Positions 38,381 to 49,140 of a stretch of 60,700 bases of DNA are shown one piece after another. Position numbers and translations under genes: made by a program. Within the stretch, counting starts at the first letter, position 1; the number at the start of each line of letters is the position of its first letter. Source of the DNA: an uncultured Formosa sp. Its GTDB lineage: Bacteria > Bacteroidota > Bacteroidia > Flavobacteriales > Flavobacteriaceae. The notes under the pieces are model-generated. The model did not search any database. It had not been told where the DNA came from and saw only the letters and a program-made list of their open reading frames with translations. Location: assembly GCA_913052445.1 (NCBI GenBank), contig CAJXDP010000005.1, positions 1 to 60,700 of the forward strand, read 5' to 3'.

Positions 38381-38986
38381 TTATTTAGAATATAATTCGA
38401 CGATGAATTGTTCGTTGATGTTTTCTGGAATTTGAATTCTAGCTGGAATAGAAACATATGTTCCAGATTTAGTGTCATTGTTCCATGTAATCCACTCATA
38501 AACAACAGATGAATTTGACAAAGCAGATTCAATTGTTTCTAATGATTTAGATTTCTCTCTAACGGCAACTACATCTCCAGCTTTTAAAGAGTACGAAGGG
38601 ATATTTACGATACCTCCGTTTACGGTAATGTGTCTGTGAGACACTAGTTGTCTGGCTCCACTTCTTGAACGGGACAACCCCATCCTGAAAACAACATTGT
38701 CTAATCTAGATTCACATAATTGTAAAAGGACTTCACCAGTAATTCCTCTAGATGCAGTTGCTTTTTTAAACATGTTTCTAAATTGTTTTTCTAGTACTCC
38801 GTAAGTGTACTTAGCTTTTTGCTTTTCCATTAACTGGATAGCGTACTCAGACTTTTTACCACGGCGTCTGTTATTTCCGTGCTGCCCTGGAGGGTAATTT
38901 CTTTTTTCAAAGGATTTATCTTCTCCAAAGATTGCTTCGCCAAACTTACGGGCGATTTTAGTTTTAGGACCAGTATATCTTGCCAT
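38381..38986 (-). CDS. rpsD: 30S ribosomal protein S4
   Basis: Primary-binding small-subunit protein of 201 residues. It has the N-terminal S4 region ([16 protein letters not shown], with PPGQHG) and the S4 RNA-binding domain around [20 protein letters not shown]. The gap of 87 bp to rpsK upstream is the largest within this part of the operon and may hold an S4-responsive element; no firm structure was seen. Confidence 0.98.
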   Translation of the reverse strand: MARYTGPKTKIARKFGEAIFGEDKSFEKRNYPPGQHGNNRRRGKKSEYAIQLMEKQKAKYTYGVLEKQFRNMFKKATASRGITGEVLLQLCESRLDNVVFRMGLSRSRSGARQLVSHRHITVNGGIVNIPSYSLKAGDVVAVREKSKSLETIESALSNSSVVYEWITWNNDTKSGTYVSIPARIQIPENINEQFIVELYSK

Positions 38987-39073
38987 TTCGTTTTGTTTTT
39001 GAGAGTGATTGTGAATTAAGGTCTTAAGCTTATCCTTCGACAGTCGTTGATCTCTCGTTTATACTATTAAAAA

Positions 39074-39457
39074 TTAAACTCTTCTTCTTTTTGGTGGTCT
39101 ACATCCGTTGTGAGGAGTAGGAGTTACGTCAATGATTTCAGTAACTTCAATCCCACTATTATGTAAAGAACGGATTGCTGACTCTCTTCCATTTCCAGGT
39201 CCTTTAACGTATACTTTAACTTTCTTAAGGCCTGCATCTTTAGCAGGACCAGAAGCATCTTCTGCGGCTAACTGGGCTGCATAAGGAGTATTCTTTTTGG
39301 AACCTCTAAAACCCATTTTTCCAGCTGATGACCATGAGATCACATCACCTTTCTTGTTGGTTAATGAGATGATAATGTTATTAAAAGATGCAGTAATGTG
39401 CGCTTCTCCCGTAGATTCTACGATAACTTTACGTTTTTTAGTACTTGACTTTGCCAT
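39074..39457 (-). CDS. rpsK: 30S ribosomal protein S11
   Basis: The 127-residue uS11 protein of the platform has [20 protein letters not shown] and ends with [16 protein letters not shown], the invariant family end. It follows rpsM by 11 bp. Confidence 0.98.
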   Translation of the reverse strand: MAKSSTKKRKVIVESTGEAHITASFNNIIISLTNKKGDVISWSSAGKMGFRGSKKNTPYAAQLAAEDASGPAKDAGLKKVKVYVKGPGNGRESAIRSLHNSGIEVTEIIDVTPTPHNGCRPPKRRRV

Positions 39458-39468
39458 ATTACTAATTA

Positions 39469-39843
39469 TTATTTAGTTACTTTTTTCTTGTTAGCAACTG
39501 TTTTTCTTCTACCTTTTCTAGTTCTTGAATTGTTCTTCGTTCGTTGTCCACGCAATGGAAGACCCGCTCTGTGACGAATACCTCTGTAGCAACCAATATC
39601 CATTAAACGTTTGATGTTTAATTGGACTTCTGAACGAAGCTCTCCTTCAATTTTAAAAGTTCCTACAGAATCACGAATATTACCGATTTCTTCATCGGAC
39701 CAGTCGGATACTTTAGTACTTTCATCAACTTTTGCTTCTGCTAATATTTCTTTAGCTCTACTTCTACCTATCCCATAGATATAAGTTAAAGAGATTACTC
39801 CTCTTTTTTGTTTTGGGATGTCTACCCCTGCAATTCTAGCCAT
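39469..39843 (-). CDS. rpsM: 30S ribosomal protein S13
   Basis: The 124-residue uS13 head protein starts [21 protein letters not shown] and has the basic tail [20 protein letters not shown] that reaches the P-site tRNA. It follows rpmJ by 2 bp. Confidence 0.98.
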   Translation of the reverse strand: MARIAGVDIPKQKRGVISLTYIYGIGRSRAKEILAEAKVDESTKVSDWSDEEIGNIRDSVGTFKIEGELRSEVQLNIKRLMDIGCYRGIRHRAGLPLRGQRTKNNSRTRKGRRKTVANKKKVTK

Positions 39844-39845
39844 AA

Positions 39846-39962
39846 TTAACCTTGTCTTTGTTTGAACCTAGGATTCTTTTTGTTTATAACGTAAAGTCTT
39901 CCTTTTCGGCGTACGATTTTACAATCTACACTTCTCTTTTTAATTGATGCTCTTACTTTCAT
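39846..39962 (-). CDS. rpmJ: 50S ribosomal protein L36
   Basis: This small gene encodes 38 residues, beginning [20 protein letters not shown] and ending NPRFKQRQG. Only part of the usual zinc-binding Cys/His set is present (a single Cys at residue 14), so this is the zinc-independent form. It sits 12 bp after infA and just before rpsM, its common place. Confidence 0.96.
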   Translation of the reverse strand: MKVRASIKKRSVDCKIVRRKGRLYVINKKNPRFKQRQG

Positions 39963-39974
39963 CTTTACTTCTAA

Positions 39975-40190
39975 TTAGTATCTATAAGTTATTCTTGCCT
40001 TAGATAAATCGTAAGGACTCATTTCTAATTTCACTTTATCTCCAGGTAATAATTTAATATAATGCATACGCATCTTACCAGAGATATGGGCGGTCACTAC
40101 GTGACCATTTTCTAATTCTACTCGAAACATCGCATTTGACAATGCCTCTATGATGCTTCCGTCTTGTTCTATTGCTGCTTGTTTTGCCAT
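39975..40190 (-). CDS. infA: Translation initiation factor IF-1
   Basis: The 71-residue OB-fold protein ([20 protein letters not shown], then [20 protein letters not shown]) binds the A site of the small subunit during initiation. It lies between secY and rpmJ, 14 bp after secY. Confidence 0.97.
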   Translation of the reverse strand: MAKQAAIEQDGSIIEALSNAMFRVELENGHVVTAHISGKMRMHYIKLLPGDKVKLEMSPYDLSKARITYRY

Positions 40191-40204
40191 GTATTTATAT
40201 TGAG

Positions 40205-41560
40205 CTATTGAACTGCTTTTCTATTTTTACCTGTTTTCATCAAGCCATCATAATGTTTATTTAACAAGTAAGAATTTACTTGTTGCATTGTGTCGATCGC
40301 AACCCCCACCATTATTAACAATGAAGTTCCTCCAAAAAATAAGGCCCATCCTGGCTGGATATCCATGAGACGTACTATTATGGCTGGAAACACAGCTATA
40401 AGTGCTAGAAACATAGACCCCGGCAAGGTAATCTGAGACATTATTTTATCAAGGTATTCTGAAGTTTCCGAACCAGGTCGGATACCAGGAATAAATCCTC
40501 CACTTCTTTTTAAATCATCAGCCATTTTATTTGTTGGGACTGTTATCGCAGTGTAAAAATATGTAAAAATTATAATTAATAATGCAAACACTATATTATA
40601 CCACAATCCAAACATACTATTACCACCAAAATTTGCTACCAACCACTGTCCTACTAATGAATCTTTGAGGACATCCAGACCACCTACTAATCCAGGAACA
40701 AACATGATTGCTTGTGCAAAAATAATTGGCATAACTCCCGAAGCATTAAGCTTTAAGGGTATATATTGTCTTGAACCCGTAATATTTTTTTCATAACCAC
40801 CAGATGCTGTTCTTCTAGCGTACTGGACTGCTATTTTTCTCACAGCCATTACCAGCATTATAGAAGCAAGTATTATTACAAACCATATGACAAGTTCAAT
40901 TAATATTTTAATTAAACCTCCTTGGGATTGATTCACCGCAGAATCAAATTCTTGAGCAAATGAAAGAGGCATCGTTGCAATGATACCTACCATAATCAAT
41001 AATGAAATACCATTTCCAATTCCTTTATCAGAGATCTTTTCACCAAGCCACATTGCAAAAACACAACCAGTAACTAAGATTACAATAGAAGAAAAATAGA
41101 ATACACCACCTTGACCTAAAGTAAACGCTGAAGTACCACCCATTAATGCAGGAAGACTTGCTAAATAGGCTGGGGCCTGTACTAAACAAATACCTATAGT
41201 TAACCAACGTGTAATTTGAGTAATTTTCTTTTGTCCGCTAGCACCTTCTTTCTGAAGTTTCTGCAAGTAGGGTATTGCTATTCCCATTAACTGAACAACG
41301 ATTGAAGCAGAAATATAAGGCATTATACCTAAAGCAAATATAGATGCTTTTGCAAATGCACCACCAGTAAAAGCATTTAAGAGTCCAAGTAATCCCGAAT
41401 CAGTTTTGGAAGCCAATGATCCTAACTGAGAAGCGTCAATTCCTGGAAGCACAACTTGTGCTCCAAAACGGTAGACCAACAACAACCCTAAAGTTAGAAT
41501 AATTCTATCTTTAAGTTCTGTGATTTTCCAAACGTTTTTTAATGTCTCTATAAATTTCAT
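40205..41560 (-). CDS. secY: Preprotein translocase subunit SecY
   Basis: SecY is the protein-conducting channel of the inner membrane. The 451-residue product has about ten membrane segments, the plug and first-segment region [14 protein letters not shown], the motif [16 protein letters not shown] and the cytosolic loop [20 protein letters not shown]. It follows rplO by 11 bp, the conserved order. Confidence 0.97.
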   Translation of the reverse strand: MKFIETLKNVWKITELKDRIILTLGLLLVYRFGAQVVLPGIDASQLGSLASKTDSGLLGLLNAFTGGAFAKASIFALGIMPYISASIVVQLMGIAIPYLQKLQKEGASGQKKITQITRWLTIGICLVQAPAYLASLPALMGGTSAFTLGQGGVFYFSSIVILVTGCVFAMWLGEKISDKGIGNGISLLIMVGIIATMPLSFAQEFDSAVNQSQGGLIKILIELVIWFVIILASIMLVMAVRKIAVQYARRTASGGYEKNITGSRQYIPLKLNASGVMPIIFAQAIMFVPGLVGGLDVLKDSLVGQWLVANFGGNSMFGLWYNIVFALLIIIFTYFYTAITVPTNKMADDLKRSGGFIPGIRPGSETSEYLDKIMSQITLPGSMFLALIAVFPAIIVRLMDIQPGWALFFGGTSLLIMVGVAIDTMQQVNSYLLNKHYDGLMKTGKNRKAVQ

Positions 41561-41571
41561 TTTCTGGGATA

Positions 41572-42024
41572 TTATAAGGTTACAACTTCTCCACCAGCTG
41601 CTTCAATAGCAGCTTTTGCCGATGCTGTGAATTTATGAGCTGAAACTTTAAGTTTAGCTTTAAGCTCTCCTCTTCCTAAAATTTTAACAAGTTCGTGCTT
41701 CCGTGCTAAACGTAGCTCTACGATCATGTTAAAATCTAATTCTGTCTTAATTTTCTTTTCATCTACTAATTGTTGTAGCGTGTCAAGATTAATACCTTGG
41801 TAGTCCTTACGATTGATATTGGTAAAACCAAATTTAGGCACACGTCTTTGTAGTGGCATTTGACCTCCTTCAAATCCTACTTTTCTAGAATAGCCAGAAC
41901 GAGACTTAGCTCCTTTGTGACCACGAGTTGCTGTCCCACCTTTACCAGAACCTTGGCCTCTACCAACTCTTTTACCTTGACTCTTAACTGAACCTTCTGC
42001 AGGTTTTAAATTACTTAAATTCAT
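41572..42024 (-). CDS. rplO: 50S ribosomal protein L15
   Basis: The 150-residue uL15 protein starts MNLSNLKPAEGSVKSQGKRV, has the Gly/Arg-rich GRGQGSGKGGTATRGHKGAK extension and a globular C-terminal part. It lies between rpmD (14-bp gap) and secY. Confidence 0.98.
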   Translation of the reverse strand: MNLSNLKPAEGSVKSQGKRVGRGQGSGKGGTATRGHKGAKSRSGYSRKVGFEGGQMPLQRRVPKFGFTNINRKDYQGINLDTLQQLVDEKKIKTELDFNMIVELRLARKHELVKILGRGELKAKLKVSAHKFTASAKAAIEAAGGEVVTL

Positions 42025-42038
42025 TTTTCAGTATTATT

Positions 42039-42218
42039 TTAAGCTTCTTCAACAGAAACTAAATGTTTTACTTTATTGACCATCCCTAAAATATTAGAGG
42101 TCGCATCGTGTTCTACAGTTTGACCAATCTTTTTAAGACCAAGGGCTTCTAACGTTCTTTTTTGTCTCTGTGTACGTTTAATCGCACTTTTCTGTTTTGT
42201 TACTTTTATCTTAGCCAT
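42039..42218 (-). CDS. rpmD: 50S ribosomal protein L30
   Basis: The frame encodes 59 residues: MAKIKVTKQKSAIKRTQRQK, then LEALGLKKIGQTVEHDATSN and a C-terminal VNKVKHLVSVEEA, typical of bacterial uL30. It lies between rpsE (11-bp gap) and rplO. Confidence 0.96.
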   Translation of the reverse strand: MAKIKVTKQKSAIKRTQRQKRTLEALGLKKIGQTVEHDATSNILGMVNKVKHLVSVEEA

Positions 42219-42229
42219 CGTGTTCTAAA

Positions 42230-42754
42230 TTATCCGTTAAAAACTTTTGTAAGTGAAATGCCTCTCTCACGTGCTATTGCCTTAGCATCTCTTAATTGTA
42301 ATAAGGCATCAAAGGTTGCTTTCACAACATTGTGAGGATTTGAAGAACCTTGAGATTTTGATAATACGTCATGAACCCCAACGGCTTCCAAAACTGTTCT
42401 TACAGCTCCACCAGCAATAACTCCTGTACCAGGTGCGGCAGGAATAATATTTACTCTTGCTCCACCATACTTGCCCTTTTGTTCGTGTGGCAATGTCCCT
42501 TTAATTAATGGGATTCTGACTAAGTTTTTCTTAGCATCTTCCACTGCTTTTGCAATTGCACTAGCAACATCTTTAGATTTACCTAAGCCTTGCCCAACCA
42601 CGCCAGCTTCATCTCCTACAACTACAATCGCTGAAAAGCCAAATGCTCTACCACCTTTTGTTACTTTTGTAACTCTTTGAACACCAACCAAACGATCTTT
42701 TAAATCTAATCCACTTGGTTTTACTAGTTCTGCACTTTTGTATTTTTGATACAT
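42230..42754 (-). CDS. rpsE: 30S ribosomal protein S5
   Basis: The 174-residue uS5 protein has the double-stranded-RNA-binding S5 domain ([20 protein letters not shown]) and the C-terminal domain with [20 protein letters not shown]. It supports decoding fidelity. It follows rplR by 6 bp. Confidence 0.98.
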   Translation of the reverse strand: MYQKYKSAELVKPSGLDLKDRLVGVQRVTKVTKGGRAFGFSAIVVVGDEAGVVGQGLGKSKDVASAIAKAVEDAKKNLVRIPLIKGTLPHEQKGKYGGARVNIIPAAPGTGVIAGGAVRTVLEAVGVHDVLSKSQGSSNPHNVVKATFDALLQLRDAKAIARERGISLTKVFNG

Positions 42755-42760
42755 AATTTT

Positions 42761-43117
42761 TTAAAATTTAAGTCCTGCTTCTCTAGCGCCTTCCGCTAAT
42801 GATTTTACTCTACCATGGTATAAATAACCCCCTCTATCAAAAGTAATGGATTCAACTCCTGCTTTCAAAGCTTTTTCTGCAACTGATTTCCCAACTAACG
42901 CTGCGATATCAAGTTTAGAACCTGTAGTTGAAATAAGTTCCTTATCTCTCGAGGAGGACGCACTAATGGTTGCACCACTAACGTCATCTACTAGTTGAGC
43001 ATAAATTTCTTTATTACTTCTAAAAACAGCCAATCGAGGCTGAGACGCTGTCCCAGTTACAATCTTTCTGATTCTGTTTCTTATCCTTTGTCTTCTATCG
43101 TTTTTTGATAATGCCAT
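42761..43117 (-). CDS. rplR: 50S ribosomal protein L18
   Basis: The 118-residue uL18 protein binds 5S rRNA. It starts with a basic stretch ([20 protein letters not shown]) and ends with the typical [20 protein letters not shown]. It follows rplF by 10 bp. Confidence 0.98.
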   Translation of the reverse strand: MALSKNDRRQRIRNRIRKIVTGTASQPRLAVFRSNKEIYAQLVDDVSGATISASSSRDKELISTTGSKLDIAALVGKSVAEKALKAGVESITFDRGGYLYHGRVKSLAEGAREAGLKF

Positions 43118-43127
43118 AACTTACTTA

Positions 43128-43670
43128 TTAAGCTGATTTACCTGCTTTTCTTCTTATTATTTCACCAACGAACCTAATTCCTTTTCCTTTATATGGCTCA
43201 GGCGATCTGAATCCACGGATCTTAGCTGCAACCTGTCCTACAAGTTGTTTGTCGTGAGATGTTAATTTAATAATTGGGTTTTTTCCCTTTTCTGATACTG
43301 TTTCAACTTTAACTTCTGGAGCAATATTTAAAACAATATTATGGGAAAACCCTAATGCTAGATCAAGTTTTTGACCTTGATTGGAGGCCCTGTATCCTAC
43401 GCCAACTAATTCTAATTCCTTGACCCATCCAGACGTTACTCCTTCAATCATATTGGATATTAAAGCGCGGTAAAGCCCATGTTTAGCTTTGTGCTCTTTA
43501 TTTTCAGATGGACGCTCTAAATAAACGACACTGTCTTCAATTTTTATACTTACAGCAGAGTATTCTTGGGTTAGTTCTCCTAATTTACCTTTGACAGTAA
43601 TAAGGTTATCTTTGATTTCTAAACTAACACCTTCTGGAATTGCTACTGGATTTTTTCCTATTCTTGACAT
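43128..43670 (-). CDS. rplF: 50S ribosomal protein L6
   Basis: The 180-residue uL6 protein has two repeated L6 folds and the end motif PEPYKGKGIRFVGEIIRRKA. The gap to rpsH is 17 bp. Confidence 0.98.
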   Translation of the reverse strand: MSRIGKNPVAIPEGVSLEIKDNLITVKGKLGELTQEYSAVSIKIEDSVVYLERPSENKEHKAKHGLYRALISNMIEGVTSGWVKELELVGVGYRASNQGQKLDLALGFSHNIVLNIAPEVKVETVSEKGKNPIIKLTSHDKQLVGQVAAKIRGFRSPEPYKGKGIRFVGEIIRRKAGKSA

Positions 43671-43687
43671 TTCTTAAAATCTTTAAA

Positions 43688-44086
43688 TTAGTAGACGTAA
43701 CACAAAACTTCACCTCCAACGTTTTCTCTTTGTGCTTGTTTGCCTGTCATAACTCCACGTGAAGTGGAAACAATTGCAATACCAAGACCATTGAGAATAC
43801 GAGGTAAATCTCCAGAACTAGAGTATTTACGTAAACCTGGTTTACTTATTCGTTGTATCTTTTTTATTACTGGGTCTTTAGTCTCTTTGTTGTACTTAAG
43901 TGCTATTTTGATAGTACCTTGTGCAGTTGAGTCATCAAACTTATAACTTAAAACATATCCTTGCTCGAATAATATTTTGGTAATTTCTTTCTTTAAATTA
44001 GAGCCAGGGATCTCAACGACCCTGTGATTTGCACGGACTGCATTTCTAATTCTAGTTAAATAATCCGCTACTGGATCTGTATACAT
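43688..44086 (-). CDS. rpsH: 30S ribosomal protein S8
   Basis: The 132-residue uS8 protein starts MYTDPVADYLTRIRNAVRAN and has the signature STSRGVMTGKQAQRENVGGE. In E. coli S8 represses this spc operon by binding mRNA near rplE; whether that applies here is not known. The gap to rpsN is 59 bp. Confidence 0.98.
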   Translation of the reverse strand: MYTDPVADYLTRIRNAVRANHRVVEIPGSNLKKEITKILFEQGYVLSYKFDDSTAQGTIKIALKYNKETKDPVIKKIQRISKPGLRKYSSSGDLPRILNGLGIAIVSTSRGVMTGKQAQRENVGGEVLCYVY

Positions 44087-44145
44087 AGTGTATTAATTTA
44101 CGGTTTTGGTTTTCTAATATTAGAACCTTGAACCAATTTATAATT

Positions 44146-44415
44146 TTACCAACTTGCTTTTCTAACGCCTGGAATTAAACCTTTGTTAGCCATTTCTCTA
44201 AACATAACTCTTGAAAGTCCAAACTGACGCATGTAGCCTTTTGGACGACCCGTTAATTTACATCTATTATGCATACGAACAGGTGATGCATTAACAGGAA
44301 GTTTTTGCAAACCTACATAATCACCAGCTTCTTTTAAAGCCTTACGCTTATCAGCATACTTAGCAACTACTTTCTCTCTTTTCACCTCGCGGGCTTTCAT
44401 TGATTCTTTAGCCAT
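44146..44415 (-). CDS. rpsN: 30S ribosomal protein S14 (zinc-free form)
   Basis: The 89-residue uS14 protein is the longer form without the CxxC pairs. It has the motif [20 protein letters not shown] and ends [12 protein letters not shown]. It follows rplE by 3 bp. Confidence 0.98.
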   Translation of the reverse strand: MAKESMKAREVKREKVVAKYADKRKALKEAGDYVGLQKLPVNASPVRMHNRCKLTGRPKGYMRQFGLSRVMFREMANKGLIPGVRKASW

Positions 44416-44418
44416 AGC

Positions 44419-44970
44419 TTAATTCTTTTTAAAAGGAACGCCTAGTTCAGTTAATAATGATTTTGCTTCTTTATCAGTGTCGGCATCTGTTACAAATGTT
44501 ATGTCCATTCCAGAAATTTTGTTGACTTTATCAATGTTTATTTCTGGAAAGATAATTTGTTCAGTAACCCCTAAATTATAATTACCTCTACCGTCAAATC
44601 CATTAGCTTTAATTCCGTTGAAGTCCCTTACACGTGGAAGTGCAGAGGTCACTAAACGATCTAAAAACTCATACATTTTTTCACCTCGTAAAGTTACTTT
44701 AACACCTATTGGCATTCCTTTACGTAATTTAAAAGATGCTACATCTTTTTTAGAAATAGTAGCAACTGCTTTTTGACCAGATATTTTTGTTACTTCTTCG
44801 ATTGCGTAATCGATGAGTTTCTTATCAGCAACAGCCGCACCAACACCCTTAGATATTACTATCTTTTGCAGTTTAGGAACTTGCATTATATTTTTATATC
44901 CGAATTCTTCTGTAAGAGCTGACATTACTCTGTCTTTGTACTCTTGTTTTAACCTTGGAATGTACCCCAT
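44419..44970 (-). CDS. rplE: 50S ribosomal protein L5
   Basis: The 183-residue uL5 protein binds 5S rRNA. Family patterns are [36 protein letters not shown] and [20 protein letters not shown]. It follows rplX by 5 bp. Confidence 0.98.
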   Translation of the reverse strand: MGYIPRLKQEYKDRVMSALTEEFGYKNIMQVPKLQKIVISKGVGAAVADKKLIDYAIEEVTKISGQKAVATISKKDVASFKLRKGMPIGVKVTLRGEKMYEFLDRLVTSALPRVRDFNGIKANGFDGRGNYNLGVTEQIIFPEINIDKVNKISGMDITFVTDADTDKEAKSLLTELGVPFKKN

Positions 44971-44975
44971 AATTA

Positions 44976-45287
44976 TTAAATTACTTCGTTAGATTTCTTT
45001 GCAAATCTTACTTTTTTACCTTCTTCCATTTTGTAACCTACTCTTGTTGTTTCACCCTTAGAGGTTAGCAATGAAAGATTAGAAATTTGGATAGACGCTT
45101 CTTTTTCAACAATACCACCTTGAGGGCTTTGAGCACTAGGCTTCATGTGTTTTTTTACCATGTTTACCCCTTCAACGATAACCTTATTTTTTTCTAGCGA
45201 TACTTTTATGATTTTTCCTTCAGATCCTTTATGATCCCCGGCTATAACCCTAACAGTATCTCCTGTTTTTATTTTAAGCTTTCTCAT
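44976..45287 (-). CDS. rplX: 50S ribosomal protein L24
   Basis: The 103-residue uL24 protein, an early assembly protein, has the KOW motif [20 protein letters not shown]. It follows rplN by 10 bp. Confidence 0.98.
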   Translation of the reverse strand: MRKLKIKTGDTVRVIAGDHKGSEGKIIKVSLEKNKVIVEGVNMVKKHMKPSAQSPQGGIVEKEASIQISNLSLLTSKGETTRVGYKMEEGKKVRFAKKSNEVI

Positions 45288-45297
45288 GTTTCTTAAA

Positions 45298-45666
45298 TTA
45301 AAGCACTTCTGGTGCTAATGATACAATCTTCATAAACTGCTTATCGCGAAGTTCTCTTGCTACAGGCCCAAAAACACGAGTTCCTCTCATTTCTCCTGTT
45401 GGATTTAAAAGAACACAAGCGTTATCGTCAAATCTAATGTAAGATCCGTCAGGACGTCTAACTTCTTTAACTGTTCTAACTACTACAGCAGTCGAAACAG
45501 CTCCTTTTTTTATTCCACCGTTAGGAGTAGCGTCTTTAACAGTAACAACAATTTTGTCGCCGAGTGAAGCATACCTACGTTTTGTACCTCCCAGAACACG
45601 GATGGTCAACACCTCTTTTGCTCCAGTATTATCAGCTACTTTTAATCTTGATTCTTGTTGTAACAT
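45298..45666 (-). CDS. rplN: 50S ribosomal protein L14
   Basis: The 122-residue uL14 protein starts [20 protein letters not shown] and contains [20 protein letters not shown]. It lies on the intersubunit face near bL19. It follows rpsQ by 2 bp. Confidence 0.98.
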   Translation of the reverse strand: MLQQESRLKVADNTGAKEVLTIRVLGGTKRRYASLGDKIVVTVKDATPNGGIKKGAVSTAVVVRTVKEVRRPDGSYIRFDDNACVLLNPTGEMRGTRVFGPVARELRDKQFMKIVSLAPEVL

Positions 45667-45668
45667 AA

Positions 45669-45926
45669 TTATTTAGCTCTTTCAATGATTTCTACTAATC
45701 TCCAACATTTAGATTTACTTAAAGGTCTTGTTTCCATGATTCTTACAGTGTCTCCTTCGTTACAGTCGTTTGTCTCGTCGTGTGCTACATACTTTTTAGT
45801 CTTTAGCACGAACTTTCCATACATAGGATGTTTTACTTTTTTCACTTCAGAAACCACAATTGATTTCATCATTTTGTTACTTGTAACAACTCCTATACGT
45901 TCTTTTCTTAAATTTCTTTTTTCCAT
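45669..45926 (-). CDS. rpsQ: 30S ribosomal protein S17
   Basis: The 85-residue uS17 OB-fold protein starts [20 protein letters not shown] and has the signature [20 protein letters not shown]. It follows rpmC by 17 bp. Confidence 0.98.
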   Translation of the reverse strand: MEKRNLRKERIGVVTSNKMMKSIVVSEVKKVKHPMYGKFVLKTKKYVAHDETNDCNEGDTVRIMETRPLSKSKCWRLVEIIERAK

Positions 45927-45943
45927 CTTTCAGCAGAATACAA

Positions 45944-46135
45944 TTATTGCACTTCTCTATTAGTTAACTCCGTTGCCAATCGTGCTACAGATCGTCTAAC
46001 TGATCGTAATTGGATTGGGTTTTCGAGTGGTGATATTGCGTGTGTCATTTTTAGATCCACGTAAGTTTTTTTGGTATCACTAAGTTTTTCCTGTAACTCA
46101 GCTGTCGATAGTTCTTTAATTTCAGATTGTTTCAT
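45944..46135 (-). CDS. rpmC: 50S ribosomal protein L29
   Basis: The 63-residue uL29 protein forms two helices near the tunnel exit. It starts MKQSEIKELSTAELQEKLSD and has the usual SPLENPIQLRSVRRSVARL. It follows rplP by 13 bp. Confidence 0.97.
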   Translation of the reverse strand: MKQSEIKELSTAELQEKLSDTKKTYVDLKMTHAISPLENPIQLRSVRRSVARLATELTNREVQ

Positions 46136-46148
46136 AATATCAATAAAA

Positions 46149-46568
46149 TTAAGCTTCGTAGTCTCTAGCGATTACAAATTTGGTTTTAACTGGTAATTTT
46201 TGAGCAGCTAAGCGTAATGCTTCTTTAGCTACGTCTAATGGCACACCACCAACTTCAAATAAAATTCTTCCTGGTTTCACAACAGCTGCCCAATATTCTA
46301 CGGCACCTTTTCCTTTACCCATACGTACTTCAAGTGGCTTTTTGGTGATAGGCTTATCTGGAAATATTTTTATCCATAGCTGACCTTCTCTTTTCATATG
46401 GCGTGTTGCAGCAATACGAGCAGCCTCAATTTGACGAGAAGTTAAAAAATTTGAATCTAGTGATTTTATACCAAACATTCCGTTAGAAAGTTGATGACCT
46501 CTCTCTGAGTTCCCTTTCATACGTCCCTTTTGGACTTTTCGAAATTTTGTTCTTTTTGGTTGTAACAT
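46149..46568 (-). CDS. rplP: 50S ribosomal protein L16
   Basis: The 139-residue uL16 protein starts [20 protein letters not shown] and has the signature [20 protein letters not shown]. It helps shape the A site. It follows rpsC by 21 bp. Confidence 0.98.
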   Translation of the reverse strand: MLQPKRTKFRKVQKGRMKGNSERGHQLSNGMFGIKSLDSNFLTSRQIEAARIAATRHMKREGQLWIKIFPDKPITKKPLEVRMGKGKGAVEYWAAVVKPGRILFEVGGVPLDVAKEALRLAAQKLPVKTKFVIARDYEA

Positions 46569-46589
46569 TTTCTTTTAATTTATAAAAAA

Positions 46590-47303
46590 TTAATTTCTAC
46601 GGCGAGGCTTTGAATTCGATGAACGATTTCCTTTAGATTGACCTTTTGAAAGACCAACCAAAGGAGACAACTCACGCTTACCATAAACTTCGCCTTTCAT
46701 AATCCATACTTTGATACCTAATCTACCGTAAGTAGTATGAGCTTCTACCAAAGCATAATCTATGTCAGCTCTAAATGTTGATAAAGGGATTCTGCCATCT
46801 TTGTAGTGCTCACTACGTGCCATTTCTGCACCATTTAAACGACCACTAATTTGAATCTTAATTCCTTCTGAGTTCATTCTCATCGTAGCTTGAATAGCCA
46901 TTTTGATTGCACGTTTATAAGAAATACGATTTTCAATTTGACGAGCAACACTCGACGCTACTAAATACGCATCTAATTCTGGACGCTTAATCTCAAAGAT
47001 GTTCAATTGAACTTCTTTATTTGTGAGTTTTCTTAATTCTTCCTTCAACTTGTCTACCTCTTGGCCACCTTTACCAATAATGATACCAGGTCGAGCTGTT
47101 GTGATAGTAACGGTTACAAGTTTAAGAGTTCTTTCAATAATAACTCTAGATACACTAGCTTTTGCTAAACGAACAAAGATGTACTTTCTGATTTTATCAT
47201 CCTCAGCAAGCTTGTCTCCGTAATCATTTCCTCCGTACCAGTTAGATTCCCATCCTCTGATGATTCCAAGGCGATTTCCTATTGGATTTGTCTTCTGTCC
47301 CAT
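46590..47303 (-). CDS. rpsC: 30S ribosomal protein S3
   Basis: The 237-residue uS3 protein has the KH domain loop [20 protein letters not shown] and the C-terminal domain with [20 protein letters not shown]. It sits at the mRNA entry. A short Ser/Arg/Lys-rich tail follows. The gap to rplV is 3 bp. Confidence 0.98.
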   Translation of the reverse strand: MGQKTNPIGNRLGIIRGWESNWYGGNDYGDKLAEDDKIRKYIFVRLAKASVSRVIIERTLKLVTVTITTARPGIIIGKGGQEVDKLKEELRKLTNKEVQLNIFEIKRPELDAYLVASSVARQIENRISYKRAIKMAIQATMRMNSEGIKIQISGRLNGAEMARSEHYKDGRIPLSTFRADIDYALVEAHTTYGRLGIKVWIMKGEVYGKRELSPLVGLSKGQSKGNRSSNSKPRRRN

Positions 47304-47306
47304 TTA

Positions 47307-47717
47307 TTAATTGCTTTGAGTGTTATTGTTAGCTCCTAGAACCACTGTAACATGGTTGGATCTTTTTCTGATTCTGTGTGCACGTCCTTGAGGTGCAGGA
47401 CGAAGTCTCTTCAACATAGAACCTCCATCAACTGTGATTTCTTTTACAAAAAGATCAGCATCTTCTATACTTGCTTCTTCATTTTTAGATTGCCAGTTAG
47501 CAACAGCAGATAGAACTAATTTTTCTAAACGGCGTGAAGCTTCTTTAGGACTAAATCTTAAAACGTTAAGTGCCTTTTCTACCTTTTCACCCCTTACTAA
47601 ATCAGCTACTAAGCGCATCTTTCTTGGTGACGTAGGACAGTTATTAAGCTTAGCAAAAGCAATTTGCTTTTTACCAGCTTTAATAGCGTCTGCCATTTGT
47701 TTTTTACGACTTCCCAT
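47307..47717 (-). CDS. rplV: 50S ribosomal protein L22
   Basis: The 136-residue uL22 protein has the pattern [20 protein letters not shown] and the tunnel hairpin around [20 protein letters not shown]. The N-terminus carries about 20 extra residues ([20 protein letters not shown]) compared with E. coli, as often in Bacteroidota. Confidence 0.97.
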   Translation of the reverse strand: MGSRKKQMADAIKAGKKQIAFAKLNNCPTSPRKMRLVADLVRGEKVEKALNVLRFSPKEASRRLEKLVLSAVANWQSKNEEASIEDADLFVKEITVDGGSMLKRLRPAPQGRAHRIRKRSNHVTVVLGANNNTQSN

Positions 47718-47722
47718 AGCTC

Positions 47723-48001
47723 TTATTTTTTACCTTTATTTTTAGCACCTGCATGTCCACGGAATGAACGTGTTGGTGAAAATTCTCCTAATTTGTGACC
47801 TACCATGTTTTCAGTTACATAAACTGGAACAAATTGACGGCCATTGTGAACTGCAATTGTTTGGCCAACAAAATCAGGTGTAATCATACTGGCTCTTGAC
47901 CAAGTTTTGATAACAGTCTTCTTGTTAGCTTCTACATTCGTAGCTACTTTTTTCTCTAACTTATAATGAACGAAAGGTCCTTTTTTTAATGATCTTGCCA
48001 T
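47723..48001 (-). CDS. rpsS: 30S ribosomal protein S19
   Basis: The 92-residue uS19 protein starts [20 protein letters not shown] and has the signature [20 protein letters not shown]. It follows rplB by 6 bp. Confidence 0.98.
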   Translation of the reverse strand: MARSLKKGPFVHYKLEKKVATNVEANKKTVIKTWSRASMITPDFVGQTIAVHNGRQFVPVYVTENMVGHKLGEFSPTRSFRGHAGAKNKGKK

Positions 48002-48007
48002 GTCTTA

Positions 48008-48832
48008 TTATTTCTTTCTACGTTCTATAATATATTTACTACTTGCTTTAGTCTTAGAACGAGTTCTAAATCCTTTTGCAGGAATACCATTTCTAGAACG
48101 AGGATGTCCACCTGAAGATTTCCCTTCACCACCACCCATTGGGTGATCGACTGGATTCATAACTACTGGTCTAGTTCTTGGTCTTCTTCCTAACCAACGA
48201 CTTCTACCCGCTTTACCAGATACCATTAACTGATGGTCTGAGTTGGAAACAACTCCAATAGTTGCGAAGCATCCTAACAATAGTAAACGTGTTTCGCCTG
48301 AAGGCAATTTCACAGTAGCAAACTTACCATCTCTGGCCATTAATTGCGCAAATGCACCAGCACTACGTGCCATAACAGCTCCTTGTCCCGGACGAAGTTC
48401 GATACAGGAGATAATTGTTCCTAATGGTATTTGACTTAAAGGCATTGCATTTCCAACTTCGGGATCAACATCTTGACCAGAGACTAACTTTTGGCCTACT
48501 TTAAGACCACTTTGTGCAATGATATAACGTTTTTCACCGTCTTGATAGTTTAGAAGCGCAATAAATGCCGTTCTGTTTGGATCATATTCAATAGACTTAA
48601 CTTCTGCTGGAATTCCAGTTTTATTTCTTTTAAAATCTACAATACGATACCTTTTCTTATGACCTCCGCCAATATAGCGCATGGTCATTTTTCCTTGACT
48701 GTTTCTACCACCTGAACGTTTTTTCGGAGTCAATAAACTCTTCTCCGGCTTATCAGTAGTAATAGCATCATAACCATTTACTACTCTAAATCGCTGTCCT
48801 GGGGTGATTGGTTTTAATTTTCTTACTGACAT
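48008..48832 (-). CDS. rplB: 50S ribosomal protein L2
   Basis: The 274-residue uL2 protein lies next to the peptidyl transferase centre. The signature [20 protein letters not shown] contains the conserved histidine implicated in catalytic-centre function. It follows rplW by 10 bp. Confidence 0.98.
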   Translation of the reverse strand: MSVRKLKPITPGQRFRVVNGYDAITTDKPEKSLLTPKKRSGGRNSQGKMTMRYIGGGHKKRYRIVDFKRNKTGIPAEVKSIEYDPNRTAFIALLNYQDGEKRYIIAQSGLKVGQKLVSGQDVDPEVGNAMPLSQIPLGTIISCIELRPGQGAVMARSAGAFAQLMARDGKFATVKLPSGETRLLLLGCFATIGVVSNSDHQLMVSGKAGRSRWLGRRPRTRPVVMNPVDHPMGGGEGKSSGGHPRSRNGIPAKGFRTRSKTKASSKYIIERRKK

Positions 48833-48842
48833 GTTTGTCTAA

Positions 48843-49133
48843 TTATATATTAGCGTATAAATCAATCGTTTCACCTTCCGCCAGTTGTACAAGTGCCTTT
48901 TTAACAGCATTTGTTTTACCATGTTGAATCCCGGTTTTAGTAAACTTAGTTTTTCGATCTGGACGGACATTTATAGTACGAACTTTAGTAACAGAAACGC
49001 CGTAAGCAGCTTCTACCGCTTTTTTAATTTCTACCTTGTTCGACTTCGTATTCACTTGAAAGCTATAGCAGTTTTTTGACTCACTGGCAAGTGTTGCTTT
49101 CTCTGTGATAATTGGTTTAATTAAGATACTCAT
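48843..49133 (-). CDS. rplW: 50S ribosomal protein L23
   Basis: The 96-residue uL23 protein is at the tunnel exit and docks trigger factor and SRP. It starts MSILIKPIITEKATLASESK and has KVRTINVRPDRKTKF. It follows rplD by 7 bp. Confidence 0.97.
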   Translation of the reverse strand: MSILIKPIITEKATLASESKNCYSFQVNTKSNKVEIKKAVEAAYGVSVTKVRTINVRPDRKTKFTKTGIQHGKTNAVKKALVQLAEGETIDLYANI

Positions 49134-49140
49134 GGTTTTC

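Noticed and set aside
38987-39073. Possible S4-binding element between rpsK and rpsD
   Set aside because: Only weak short inverted repeats are seen, not enough to claim a structure.
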